64,000 nt of DNA from Muricomes intestini (GTDB taxonomy: Bacteria; Bacillota; Clostridia; Lachnospirales; Lachnospiraceae), in assembly GCF_004346165.1 (NCBI RefSeq), contig NZ_SLZZ01000007.1, forward strand, positions 86,324 to 150,323. Direction: 5' to 3'. The notes under the pieces were generated by a model. That model had not been told where the DNA came from. It made no database searches and worked only from the letters and a program-made list of their open reading frames with translations. A program made the translations under genes and the position numbers. Of the stretch, positions 18,768-26,780 are shown piece by piece. Position 1 is the stretch's first letter; each line of letters opens with the position of its first letter.

Positions 18768-19784
18768 TCACTCCTTCTCATTGGAACAGCGGATAAACTG
18801 CTCCAGTTTTTGCTCTGCCTTTCCGTTGTCTATGGTCTCTCCGGCAAGATGTACACCATCCTCCAGGGTCTCTGCCTTCCCCGCCACATAGAGGGCTGCC
18901 CCTGCATTGAGCAGTACCGCATTGCGCTTTGGTCCCTTTTCCCTGCCCTCCAGAATCGCTCGAGTAATTTCTGCGTTTTCCTGCGGGGTTCCCCCTGTCA
19001 GCTCAGATTTTTTACAACGGCTGAAGCCAAACCGTTCCGGCGTGATTATATAAGAGTGAAAATTGCCATCTTTTATTTCACATACGGTAGTCGGTGCACT
19101 CATGGATATCTCATCCAGTTTATCCTGTCCATATACCACCATGGCATTCCTTACACCCAGATTTTCCAGCACTCTTGCCAATGGCTCCACGAGGGCCTCC
19201 TCATAGACTCCCATGACCTCCATATTTGCACCTGCCGGATTTGCCAGGGGCCCGAGTATATTGAAAATCGTCCGTATTCCCAATTCCTTTCGGACAGGCG
19301 CCACGTATTTCATGGCAATATGATAATTCTGGGCAAACAGGAAGCATATTTTAATCTTTTCCAGGAGCTGAGCACTCTTTTTCGGGGAAACATTGATTTT
19401 CACACCCAGAGCCTCCAGCACATCAGCGGCGCCGCTTTTGCTGGAAGCCGCCCGGTTTCCATGCTTTGCCACCGGCACCCCGGACGCTGAAATGACAAGT
19501 GCAGAGGTGGTCGAAATATTAAAAGAATTGGATTCGTCCCCTCCCGTCCCTACGATTTCCAGTGCATCCACATTGTGCAGAAGTTTTACACAATGCTCCC
19601 GCATACCTGCCGCCGATGCTGTAATCTCATCAATAGTTTCACCTTTTAGGCTCATTGCCGTCAAATAGGAACTCATCTGTACATCGCTTGCATCGCCGCT
19701 CATGATTTCATCCATGACCCGATACGCTTCCTCATAAGTCAGATTTTCTCTCTTTGAAAGTTTTAAAATCGCCTCTCTAATCAT
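18768..19784 (-). CDS. trpD: Anthranilate phosphoribosyltransferase
   Basis: Second committed step of tryptophan synthesis, attaching phosphoribosyl pyrophosphate to anthranilate. Stand-alone TrpD of 338 residues, not fused to TrpG. The PRPP-binding [35 protein letters not shown] and anthranilate-site [22 protein letters not shown] blocks are intact. A 95-bp gap to trpG contains a family B element; downstream it is 12 bp from trpC. Confidence 0.95.
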   Translation of the reverse strand: MIREAILKLSKRENLTYEEAYRVMDEIMSGDASDVQMSSYLTAMSLKGETIDEITASAAGMREHCVKLLHNVDALEIVGTGGDESNSFNISTTSALVISASGVPVAKHGNRAASSKSGAADVLEALGVKINVSPKKSAQLLEKIKICFLFAQNYHIAMKYVAPVRKELGIRTIFNILGPLANPAGANMEVMGVYEEALVEPLARVLENLGVRNAMVVYGQDKLDEISMSAPTTVCEIKDGNFHSYIITPERFGFSRCKKSELTGGTPQENAEITRAILEGREKGPKRNAVLLNAGAALYVAGKAETLEDGVHLAGETIDNGKAEQKLEQFIRCSNEKE

Positions 19785-19815
19785 AATATTGTCTTCCTTT
19801 CTATAAATCCATAAA

Positions 19816-19888
19816 ATGATACCAGGGTCAAAAGGTCATGCGTTTCATGCTTGCATGAAAAAGCATGACTTTGGGAGCCCTACATCAT
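19816..19888 (-). repeat. Family B element, short copy B1
   Basis: 73 bp bounded by ATGATACCAGGGTCAAAAGG on one side and CCCTACATCAT on the other, with an internal dyad TTTCATGCTTGCATGAAA. Compared with the copy at 45001 it lacks the middle and one arm. The ATGATGTAG terminal sequence supplies the last codons and TAG stop of trpG. Confidence 0.8.
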
Positions 19889-20443
19889 AAAATTGTGTAT
19901 GATTTTTGCGCCGTCGGGAGTCAAAATGGACTCCGGATGAAACTGCAGCCCGTATATGGGATATTCCCTGTGCTCCACCGCCATAATCTCCCCTTCCTTC
20001 GTCCGGGCCGTTATCTTAAGTACTGTGGGAAGACTTTCCTCTTCCGCCGTCAGAGAATGGTATCTGCCAATCAGTATATTTTCCCTCATCCCCTCAAACA
20101 ATTTGCTTTTTCCATCCAACTGTGCTTCCGAAGTCTTTCCATGCATCAACCGTTCCGCATAAGTGATTTTTCCGCCAAAAGCCTGGCAGATAGACTGATG
20201 TCCCAGACATACCCCCAGTATAGGGATTTTCCCTGCAAGTTTCTCCACTGCTTCCACACATATTCCTGCATTCTCAGGCCTTCCGGGACCCGGTGATAAA
20301 ACAATCGCTTCCGGTTTTATTTTCCGGATATCCTCCACAGTCATTTCGTCATTGCGGATCACCTTCAGCGAATCCCTCTCTGCCCCAAGCATCTGGTACA
20401 GATTATAGGAAAAGCTGTCATAATTATCAATTAAGAGTATCAC
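19880..20443 (-). CDS. trpG: Anthranilate synthase glutaminase subunit
   Basis: Class I glutamine amidotransferase supplying ammonia to TrpE; 187 residues. The nucleophile Cys is in LGVCLGHQSICQAFGG, the His-Glu dyad in LQFHPESILT, and the start MILLIDNYDSFSYNLYQ is canonical. It overlaps trpE by 4 bp (ATGA-type coupling). The last two Met codons and TAG stop are inside a family B repeat. It could also serve p-aminobenzoate synthesis, as some Firmicute TrpG/PabA proteins do (family knowledge). Confidence 0.95.
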   Translation of the reverse strand: MILLIDNYDSFSYNLYQMLGAERDSLKVIRNDEMTVEDIRKIKPEAIVLSPGPGRPENAGICVEAVEKLAGKIPILGVCLGHQSICQAFGGKITYAERLMHGKTSEAQLDGKSKLFEGMRENILIGRYHSLTAEEESLPTVLKITARTKEGEIMAVEHREYPIYGLQFHPESILTPDGAKIIHNFMM

Positions 20444-21918
20444 TCTTCCATCCCTCCTCCAGCTCTTTCAATGGCTCTTGTTACGGCTCTTGCCTTATTC
20501 AAACATTCCTGGTACTCCGTCTCCGGTACGCTGTCCGCCACAATCCCCGCCCCCGAACACACATAGATGCATCCGTCTTTTGCATACGCCATTCTGATTG
20601 CGATACAGGTATCCAGATTTCCTGTAAAGTCAATATACCCGATTGCTCCCCCATAAACTCCCCGTTTACAGTCCTCCAGCTCATTGATAATCTGACAAGC
20701 GCGGATTTTCGGTGCCCCGGAAAGAGTTCCCGCGGGAAGAATCGCATCTATGGCATCCACAAAATCTTTATCCTTCCGAATTTCTCCCCGTACTGTAGAG
20801 CCTATGTGCATCACATGTGAGAACCGTTCAATACTCTGATATTTTTCCAACTCCACTGTACCGATTTTGCTTATTTTTCCGATATCATTTCTCCCCAGGT
20901 CCACCAGCATGTTATGCTCTGCCAGCTCCTTTTCATCAGTCAGAAGCTCCTCTTCCAGATGTAGATCCTCCTCATGCGTATCTCCCCGTTTCCTTGTCCC
21001 CGCCAGCGGAAATGTGTGAAGTATTCCGCCCTCCAGCTTCACCAGTGTCTCAGGAGATGCTCCTGCAAGTTCAATATCTTTACCGGAAAAATAAAACATA
21101 TAGGGAGACGGGTTTGTACTGCGTAAGACCCGGTACACATCCAGAATACTCCCCTCCATTTCCGCTGACAGACGATTTGACAGCACTACCTGGAAAATAT
21201 CACCCTCATAAATATAATGTTTTGCACACTCCACCATTTCACAATATCTTTCTTCTGTAAAAAGCGGCTGCAGCTCACTTTTCAACTTCAAAGGGGTATA
21301 TGGCTTTGTTTCCTTGCTTTTCACAATCCCCTTCAGCCGCTCCAAACGTTTTAACGCTTTTTCATACTCCTGCTCCACGTTTCCGTCCAAGGACATACTC
21401 ACGATCAAAATCATCTTCTGCCTCAAATTGTCAAATACAATGACTTGATCGAAAAGCATCAGATCCATATCCCTGAAGTGGGCTTCATCTTTTGCATCCA
21501 GCTTCAGTGACGGCTCCGCATATTTGATATAGTCATAGGAGAAATAACCTACCAGCCCTCCGGTAAAGGACGGAAGCCCTTGAACCTTCGGTGCCCGGTG
21601 CCTCTCCACAATTTCTCGGATATACCTTCCCGGATAAGAAGTTTCAAATTCTCTTACCTCGCCATCTTTAACACGGCACAGTCCATTCCTGCAGCTGATT
21701 TCCAACGTAGGCTCGAATCCCAGAAAACTATAGCGCCCCCACCTTTTTGCATCCTCCGCACTCTCCAACATGTAACAGTGATCACTGACATTTCGCAGCG
21801 CCTGCAGCACACCAATGGGCGTATACATATCAGAAAACAGCTCCACACTGACCGGCATGGTATGAAATTTTCCTACTGCCGCAAACTCTTCTGCTCCTTT
21901 TAAACCTGGATAAATCAT
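20440..21918 (-). CDS. trpE: Anthranilate synthase component I
   Basis: Makes anthranilate from chorismate with ammonia from TrpG. The 492 residues contain the N-terminal regulatory part, with LLESAEDAKRWGRYSFLG matching the LLESx10S feedback site for tryptophan, and the chorismate-utilising C-terminal domain with DIFQVVLSNRL, SPETLVKLEGG, PLAGTRKRG, DLGRNDIGKIS and the final VPETEYQECLNKARA. First gene of trpEGDCFBA. AAAGGAG lies 5 nt before the ATG. Expression is under a Trp T-box; a family A repeat lies between that T-box and the start. Confidence 0.96.
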   Translation of the reverse strand: MIYPGLKGAEEFAAVGKFHTMPVSVELFSDMYTPIGVLQALRNVSDHCYMLESAEDAKRWGRYSFLGFEPTLEISCRNGLCRVKDGEVREFETSYPGRYIREIVERHRAPKVQGLPSFTGGLVGYFSYDYIKYAEPSLKLDAKDEAHFRDMDLMLFDQVIVFDNLRQKMILIVSMSLDGNVEQEYEKALKRLERLKGIVKSKETKPYTPLKLKSELQPLFTEERYCEMVECAKHYIYEGDIFQVVLSNRLSAEMEGSILDVYRVLRSTNPSPYMFYFSGKDIELAGASPETLVKLEGGILHTFPLAGTRKRGDTHEEDLHLEEELLTDEKELAEHNMLVDLGRNDIGKISKIGTVELEKYQSIERFSHVMHIGSTVRGEIRKDKDFVDAIDAILPAGTLSGAPKIRACQIINELEDCKRGVYGGAIGYIDFTGNLDTCIAIRMAYAKDGCIYVCSGAGIVADSVPETEYQECLNKARAVTRAIERAGGGMEE

Positions 21919-21944
21919 ACATTCTCCTTTCTGTCAGAGGTGTG

Positions 21945-21993
21945 AAAAGGGGTCAGACCCTTTTGAGCTCCGTTTTCAGAATATTCTGAAAAC
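21945..21993 (+). repeat. Family A double-hairpin repeat, copy A4, in the trp leader
   Basis: AAAAGGGGTCAGACCCTTTTG, GAGCTC, then a perfect 24-bp palindrome centred on CAGAATATTCTG. It lies between the T-box terminator and the trpE ribosome-binding site, so it is transcribed in the trpE 5' leader. Confidence 0.85.
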
Positions 21994-22010
21994 GCTTCCT
22001 GCATGATACG

Positions 22011-22305
22011 AAAAAAATCCGCCCCTGACATTACGTATTTAAAGTAATGTCAAGGACGGATTGAAAATTCAATTCGCGGTGCCACCTTGATTCACAGAGA
22101 ATCCTCCCTGCGCGCTTAACAAGATACTATCATATCTCTGGCGACTGACGTACGCCCTACGTCATGCTATACTCGGCATCTCTGCCTTTCCCTCATGCCC
22201 TCAGCGGTCCATTTAACAAACTGCGTTTTACCTGAATCCCACCACCTCAGGCTCTCTGTGAATGCACGATATGTTGTTATCTCCGCTTCATCGGTTTAAA
22301 TTATG
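22011..22305 (-). promoter_or_regulatory. T-box riboswitch, tryptophan type
   Basis: Leader RNA read on the minus strand that senses uncharged tRNA-Trp. Stem I carries the AGAGAGCCTGAGGTGGTGG distal-loop sequence. The likely specifier codon is TGG (Trp) at 22209-22211, followed by A as usual. The conserved T-box sequence AAGGTGGCACCGCG is at about 22076-22089. An intrinsic terminator follows (22011-22062): AATCC...GACATTAC paired with GTAATGTC...GGATT and seven T residues. It controls trpEGDCFBA. Confidence 0.93.
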
Positions 22306-22316
22306 AAATTACAGTT

Positions 22317-22346
22317 ATTATATGCGTCTGGATATGTATTTGTCAA
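22317..22346 (-). promoter_or_regulatory. trp operon promoter
   Basis: Minus-strand -35 TTGACA (22341-22346), 18-bp spacer, -10 TATAAT (22317-22322), directly before the T-box. The -35 lies 4 bp after the stop codon of the preceding small gene. Confidence 0.8.
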
Positions 22347-22349
22347 TAC

Positions 22350-22643
22350 TTAAATTTTTCTGGATCTGCTGCCATCAAAAATATCTGGTATGCCTATTTC
22401 CGGCAAACCTGTTCTCCCGTTTGAATCGGACAGCTGAGGACTCACCATTGCTTTTGACGTTTTCTTGCTTGCCATGGCCTCTTCTTTTGTCTCAAACAGT
22501 CTGTTTTCAGATAATTTCAATGCACCACAGGCGCCGATTAATTGCACAATATAATTCTTCCCCTGCTTGCTGACAACCTTCACCTGAACCACGTCCGAAT
22601 TATCTTCCAAAATAAAACATGTATCGCCACGCTTGAATGTCAT
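22350..22643 (-). CDS. Small hypothetical protein, 97 residues
   Basis: I do not recognise the family. The ATG at 22643 (MTFKRGDTCFILEDN) has a good GGAGGTG 6 nt upstream. The first half looks like a small beta-rich domain (KRGDTCFILEDNSDVVQVKVVSKQGKNYIVQLIGACGALKLSENRLFETKEEAM), reminiscent in tone of SH3-like or KOW-like barrels. The last third is Ser/Lys-rich and probably disordered. No signal peptide or membrane segment. It sits between tRNA-Leu with its terminator and the trp promoter. A longer frame reaching into the tRNA is an artefact. Confidence 0.6.
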   Translation of the reverse strand: MTFKRGDTCFILEDNSDVVQVKVVSKQGKNYIVQLIGACGALKLSENRLFETKEEAMASKKTSKAMVSPQLSDSNGRTGLPEIGIPDIFDGSRSRKI

Positions 22644-22690
22644 ATTGCTCACCTCCCCGGCAAAACATAAAGAAACATTAATGAGTAACG

Positions 22691-22731
22691 AAAAAGTGCT
22701 ATACACCCTGACAATTGGTACATAGCACTTT
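22691..22731 (-). terminator. Terminator of tRNA-Leu
   Basis: Minus-strand stem AAAGTGCTATGTACC pairing with GGTGTATAGCACTTT (two G-U type mismatches), followed by TT after the stem's own T run. Starts 9 bp after the tRNA 3' end. Confidence 0.8.
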
Positions 22732-22739
22732 AGGTAAAA

Positions 22740-22822
22740 TGCGGATGGAGGGACTTGAACCCTCACGAGGTCGCCCCCGCAAGATTTTGAGTCTTGTGCG
22801 TCTGCCATTCCGCCACATCCGC
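22740..22822 (-). tRNA. tRNA-Leu (anticodon CAA)
   Basis: An 83-nt class II tRNA with acceptor arms GCGGATG / CATCCGC, discriminator A, a long variable arm (GCGGGGGCGACCTCGT region) and T-arm GAGGGTTCAAGTCCCTC. The anticodon stem CAAGA / TCTTG closes the loop CTCAAAA, giving anticodon CAA, which reads UUG. The 3' CCA is not encoded. Promoter at 22866-22894. Confidence 0.95.
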
Positions 22823-22865
22823 TCACCGGATTCGGAAAGCATTTCCGCTCGCCGAACCGATGCTT

Positions 22866-22894
22866 ATCTTATCATATTCATAAGTATTTTGCAA
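22866..22894 (-). promoter_or_regulatory. tRNA-Leu promoter
   Basis: Minus-strand -35 TTGCAA (22889-22894), 17-bp spacer, -10 TAAGAT (22866-22871), about 40 bp before the tRNA 5' end. Confidence 0.55.
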
Positions 22895-22905
22895 TAGTTT
22901 TTTGC

Positions 22906-24180
22906 CTATTTTTGGATTAGTTTTTTCCCAATTTCAAAACAATCAAATGTAGCAAAATAATCTGCCGGTGTCTCTGCCCGTCTGATAAGCTGTGCTGTGC
23001 CGTCCTCCCTCAGAAGGACCTCTGCCGATTTCAATTTTCCATTATAATTATACCCCATAGAATAACCATGGGCCCCTGTATCGTGAATAATCAGATAATC
23101 TCCTTTGGCAACCTTTGGCAGCATTCTGTCAATGGCAAACTTATCATTATTTTCACAGAGGGAACCCGTAACATCATACTGGTGGTTGCAGGGCTTGTCT
23201 TCCTTTCCCATGACTGTAATATGATGATAAGCCCCGTACATTGCAGGACGGATCAAATCCACAGCGCTTGCGTCCACGCCGATGTATTCTTTGTGAGTAT
23301 GCTTTTCGTGAATTGCCGTAGTCACCAGGCAGCCATAAGGCCCAAGCATATAACGGCCCAGCTCTGTGTAGATAGCCACATCCCCCATGCCTGCAGGTAT
23401 CAGAACCTGCTCATATACCTTGCGCACACCTTCACCGATAGCCCGGATATCATTGGGCTCCTGGTCTGGCGTGTATGGTATTCCGATTCCTCCTGAAAGA
23501 TTGATAAACTTAATGTGAACCCCTGTCTCCTTCTGCAGACGGACTGCCTCTTGAAACAGTACCTTCGCCAGCATAGGATAGTAATCATTTGTCACAGTGT
23601 TGCTGGCAAGGAAAGCATGAATTCCGAAATCCCTTGCCCCTTTTTCTTTCAGTATTTTAAACGCTTCCAGCATCTGTTCCGTGGTCATTCCATATTTCGA
23701 ATCACCAGGATTGTCCATAATGTCATTACTGATTTTAAACAATCCGCCTGGATTATAGCGGCAGCTGATTGTCTCAGGAATATGGCCGATTGTTTTTTCC
23801 AAAAAATCTATATGCGTAATATCATCCAGATTAATGATTGCCCCCAACTTATCAGCCAGAGCATATTCTTCGGCCGGCGTGTCATTGGAGGAAAACATAA
23901 TGTCCCCCCCTCTTACTCCAATCGCATCAGAAAGCATCAACTCCGTATAGGAGGAACAGTCGCACCCACAGCCATATTCTCTTAAAATCTGGATCAGAAA
24001 CGGATTGGGAGTAGCCTTCACTGCAAAATATTCCTTAAAACCTTGATTCCATGCAAAAGCCTCATTGAGAGCCTTCACATTTTCTCTGATTCCTCTCTCA
24101 TCATAGAGGTGAAAAGGCGTCGGAAATTCCTTTACTATCTCATCAAGTTGTTCTTTCGTTACAAATGGCTCCTTCTTCAT
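22906..24180 (-). CDS. lysA: Diaminopimelate decarboxylase
   Basis: PLP-dependent fold-III decarboxylase making lysine from meso-diaminopimelate; 424 residues. The PLP lysine is in YFAVKATPNPF, with CDCSSYTEL and FSSNDTPAEEY nearby. Further landmarks are INLSGGIGIPY, ELGRYMLGPYG and the Cys/Glu-containing GSLCENNDKFA segment at the dimer interface. The sequence is of the atypical LysA type common in Clostridia, so a broader decarboxylase role is possible. It is the last gene of the rhomboid-like-pyk-lysA run, 50 bp after pyk. Confidence 0.85.
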   Translation of the reverse strand: MKKEPFVTKEQLDEIVKEFPTPFHLYDERGIRENVKALNEAFAWNQGFKEYFAVKATPNPFLIQILREYGCGCDCSSYTELMLSDAIGVRGGDIMFSSNDTPAEEYALADKLGAIINLDDITHIDFLEKTIGHIPETISCRYNPGGLFKISNDIMDNPGDSKYGMTTEQMLEAFKILKEKGARDFGIHAFLASNTVTNDYYPMLAKVLFQEAVRLQKETGVHIKFINLSGGIGIPYTPDQEPNDIRAIGEGVRKVYEQVLIPAGMGDVAIYTELGRYMLGPYGCLVTTAIHEKHTHKEYIGVDASAVDLIRPAMYGAYHHITVMGKEDKPCNHQYDVTGSLCENNDKFAIDRMLPKVAKGDYLIIHDTGAHGYSMGYNYNGKLKSAEVLLREDGTAQLIRRAETPADYFATFDCFEIGKKLIQK

Positions 24181-24230
24181 ATATGCCTTTCTCCTTTACG
24201 TACTGCTATTCACCAGATTTCATCAATTCT

Positions 24231-25667
24231 TTACTCTATAGCCGCAATTCTCATCATATTGCTGATCCCACTTTTTTCTCTCTTCACATTTGGAGATGGA
24301 ATTCCTGCAGTCAGTACAACCACATCACCACTTTCAACATATCGCTTCACATGGGCAACTTCAATAGCTCCCCGGCAAATGTCCTCCGTAGTATCAACTT
24401 CTATTGATTTCAGCGGCCTGACTCCCCAGTAAATAGCCATTCTGCGCAGCGTTCTCTCATTTGGTGTTATGCCGAGGATCTCCTGCCTGGGCTTCAATTT
24501 GGACACTACTCTGGCCGTAGCACCGGACACAGACGGGGTTATAATACATTTTGCATTTAAGTTTGCCGCCGCAAGTACGGAGGAGTAGCCAATGGCGCTG
24601 GACACACCGGTCTTCAGGTGGTCTCCCGCTTTTTCCAATATAAGGTCATAATCCAAATGCTGTTCCGAATTCTCAATAATGTGTACCATCATCTGCAGAG
24701 CTTCCAGAGGATATTTCCCCTGTGCTGTCTCTCCCGAAAGCATAACCGCATCGGTGCCGTCATAAACCGCATTGGCCACATCCGCAGCTTCTGCCCTTGT
24801 AGGGCGGGGATTGCGGATCATAGAATCCAGCATCTGCGTGGCTATGATTACCGACTTAAAATTATTATTGCATTTTTGGATAATCATTTTCTGCAGGTAA
24901 GGAACTTCTTCTGCCGGAATCTCTACACCCAGATCTCCGCGGGCTACCATAATTCCATCTGCGGCACGGATGATTTCATCGATATTTTGAACTCCCTCTG
25001 CATTTTCTATCTTTGCTATAATTGGAATATACGGTGCATGCAGCTCCTTTAAGTAAGCCTTAATCTCCAGAACGCACTCTGCATTTCTGACAAAAGAGGC
25101 CGCAATAAAGTCTACCTCCTGCTCCACACCGAATTTAATATCTTCTTTGTCCTTCTCAGTAATAGCCGGGAGCCTCACAGAAACATTGGGCACATTCACT
25201 CCTTTGCGTTCACCCAGCTCGCCCCCGTTTACGACGGAACAGATAATGTCCCGGTCTGTCTTGCTTATAACTTCGAGACCAATCAGGCCATCATCAATCA
25301 AAATAGTTTTACCTTTGTCCACATCGTCAACCAGACCTGCATACGTAATAGATACTCTCTGGCTGGTACCCTCTATCTCATCAGTCGTCAGTGTAAAAGT
25401 GCTTCCTGTTTCCAATATAATTTTTTTCCCGTCCTTTAACACTCCGGTACGAATCTCCGGACCCTTTGTGTCTAGCAGAATTGCAACATTGGCATGTTCT
25501 TCCTCCCGAAGTTGTTTTAATAGATCCATCCTGCCTTTGTGCTCCCGGTGATCACCGTGAGAAAAATTGAAACGTGCAACATCCATACCGTTTCGGATCA
25601 GTTTTCTCATCAATTCTCTGTCATTTGTATTTGGACCCATCGTGCATACTACCTTTGTCTTCTTCAT
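24231..25667 (-). CDS. pyk: Pyruvate kinase
   Basis: Makes pyruvate and ATP from phosphoenolpyruvate. The 478 residues match the basic form without the extra C-terminal PEP-utiliser domain found in some Bacilli. Motifs: KKTKVVCTMGPNTNDRE, ARFNFSHGDHREHKGR, DTKGPEIRTG, the catalytic IIAKIENAEGVQNIDEI, MVARGDLGVEIPAEEVPYLQK and NPRPTRAEAADVANAVYDGTDAVMLSGETA. It lies 21 bp after the rhomboid-like gene and shares its promoter. Confidence 0.96.
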   Translation of the reverse strand: MKKTKVVCTMGPNTNDRELMRKLIRNGMDVARFNFSHGDHREHKGRMDLLKQLREEEHANVAILLDTKGPEIRTGVLKDGKKIILETGSTFTLTTDEIEGTSQRVSITYAGLVDDVDKGKTILIDDGLIGLEVISKTDRDIICSVVNGGELGERKGVNVPNVSVRLPAITEKDKEDIKFGVEQEVDFIAASFVRNAECVLEIKAYLKELHAPYIPIIAKIENAEGVQNIDEIIRAADGIMVARGDLGVEIPAEEVPYLQKMIIQKCNNNFKSVIIATQMLDSMIRNPRPTRAEAADVANAVYDGTDAVMLSGETAQGKYPLEALQMMVHIIENSEQHLDYDLILEKAGDHLKTGVSSAIGYSSVLAAANLNAKCIITPSVSGATARVVSKLKPRQEILGITPNERTLRRMAIYWGVRPLKSIEVDTTEDICRGAIEVAHVKRYVESGDVVVLTAGIPSPNVKREKSGISNMMRIAAIE

Positions 25668-25688
25668 ATCTTATTCTCCTTGCTTGAA

Positions 25689-26519
25689 TTACTGTACGTG
25701 CTGGTGCGTAAATAAATGCTCCTGGCAATACTCATAATTCCCATTACATTTTGAGCAGAAACGAAATTGCAGAGTCGGATCATCCAGTTCTGTCCGCCCG
25801 CACACCGCACACTTGTGGTGCGCCCCATTCCGATAATTCATATGAGGTTTGGCCTGCTGCCTAAACTTGGCTTTTCGGGCCTGCTCTTTGGGAGTATAGG
25901 GTTTCACATTCCTGCTGGAGAAAAAGAACAGTACAAAATTCAGAAGGGAAGATATAATCGCAACCCTTGTAACAATATTTCCCCGCGCCAGATCATATAA
26001 AATAAACACAGCATAGACAAGTGCCATCCATTTGATTTTAATGGGAAGAACAAAATATAAAAGTAATTCCATATCAGGATAGCTGGCAGCAAAGGCCAGA
26101 AAGATAGACATATTAATATAATACGTGCTGAAATAACCGCCCAGGCCTTGTACAACTCCACCAGTTATCAGGTAGAGGATAAAGGCACCGATAACGGTGA
26201 AAAGAATACCCGAAAAAATGTAAACATTATAACGGAACGCTCCCCAGGTGCGCTCTAATGCGGTTCCCAAAGAATAATAAAGCAGCAGCATGATAATCGT
26301 TGTAATAATATTCCCTCCGGGAGGTATCAGTATCCATGAAATAATCCTCCACACCTGTCCGGACAGTATACGTCCCGGCTCCAATGTCAGCCAGTTCAGA
26401 AACCCGGGCACAAGAGCATAAATTCCGTAACCGATAATGTACCCGCCAATTAAATATAAGGTCAGGTTATGAATAGCATAACGTCCAAATTTTTTTTCCA
26501 ACTTATTCAACCAATTCAC
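25689..26519 (-). CDS. Rhomboid-like membrane protein with C-terminal zinc ribbon, probably inactive
   Basis: Membrane protein of 276 residues. Six hydrophobic segments lie in residues 15-205. The first loop after TM1 (LEPGRILSGQVWRIISWILIPP) and LGTALERTWGAFRYNVYIFSG are typical of the rhomboid fold. The GxSG serine motif expected in TM4 is absent (region INMSIFLAFAASYPD), so proteolytic activity is unlikely. The C-terminal 45 residues form CAVC ... CSKC ... C..H, a likely zinc ribbon in the cytoplasm. GTG start with AAGGAG 10 nt upstream. First gene before pyk and lysA. Confidence 0.75.
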   Translation of the reverse strand: MNWLNKLEKKFGRYAIHNLTLYLIGGYIIGYGIYALVPGFLNWLTLEPGRILSGQVWRIISWILIPPGGNIITTIIMLLLYYSLGTALERTWGAFRYNVYIFSGILFTVIGAFILYLITGGVVQGLGGYFSTYYINMSIFLAFAASYPDMELLLYFVLPIKIKWMALVYAVFILYDLARGNIVTRVAIISSLLNFVLFFFSSRNVKPYTPKEQARKAKFRQQAKPHMNYRNGAHHKCAVCGRTELDDPTLQFRFCSKCNGNYEYCQEHLFTHQHVQ

Positions 26520-26562
26520 TAACAGTCTTCTCCTTATTTTTGATTTGCAAATTCTTTAGGTA

Positions 26563-26591
26563 ATTGTACAGTTTGGACACCAATTTGTCAA
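26563..26591 (-). promoter_or_regulatory. Promoter of the rhomboid-like-pyk-lysA operon
   Basis: Minus-strand -35 TTGACA (26586-26591), 17-bp spacer, -10 TACAAT (26563-26568). Confidence 0.7.
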
Positions 26592-26670
26592 ACATATTAT
26601 AAGTACCCGGATTCTGTGAAGATTTATAAACTTTGCACAAAAATTCCAGGAACGTTTATCATTATTGCGA

Positions 26671-26699
26671 TTGTGTTTTTAAGCATCTTGTCGTATAAT
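26671..26699 (+). promoter_or_regulatory. Promoter of the giant activase gene
   Basis: Plus-strand -35 TTGTGT (26671-26676), 17-bp spacer, -10 TATAAT (26694-26699), giving a leader of about 75 nt. Confidence 0.55.
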
Positions 26700-26780
26700 G
26701 TAAGTTGTTGTAAGATAAGAAAATACATTTAATAGGTAGTAACTAACATATACTGTTTTTAGAAAACGAGGGATATATTT

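Noticed and set aside
22644..22826. N-terminal extension of the small hypothetical gene (MSGCGGMADAQDSKS...)
   Set aside because: This is the translated tRNA-Leu gene, a well-known artefact; the real start is at 22643 with a clear ribosome-binding site.
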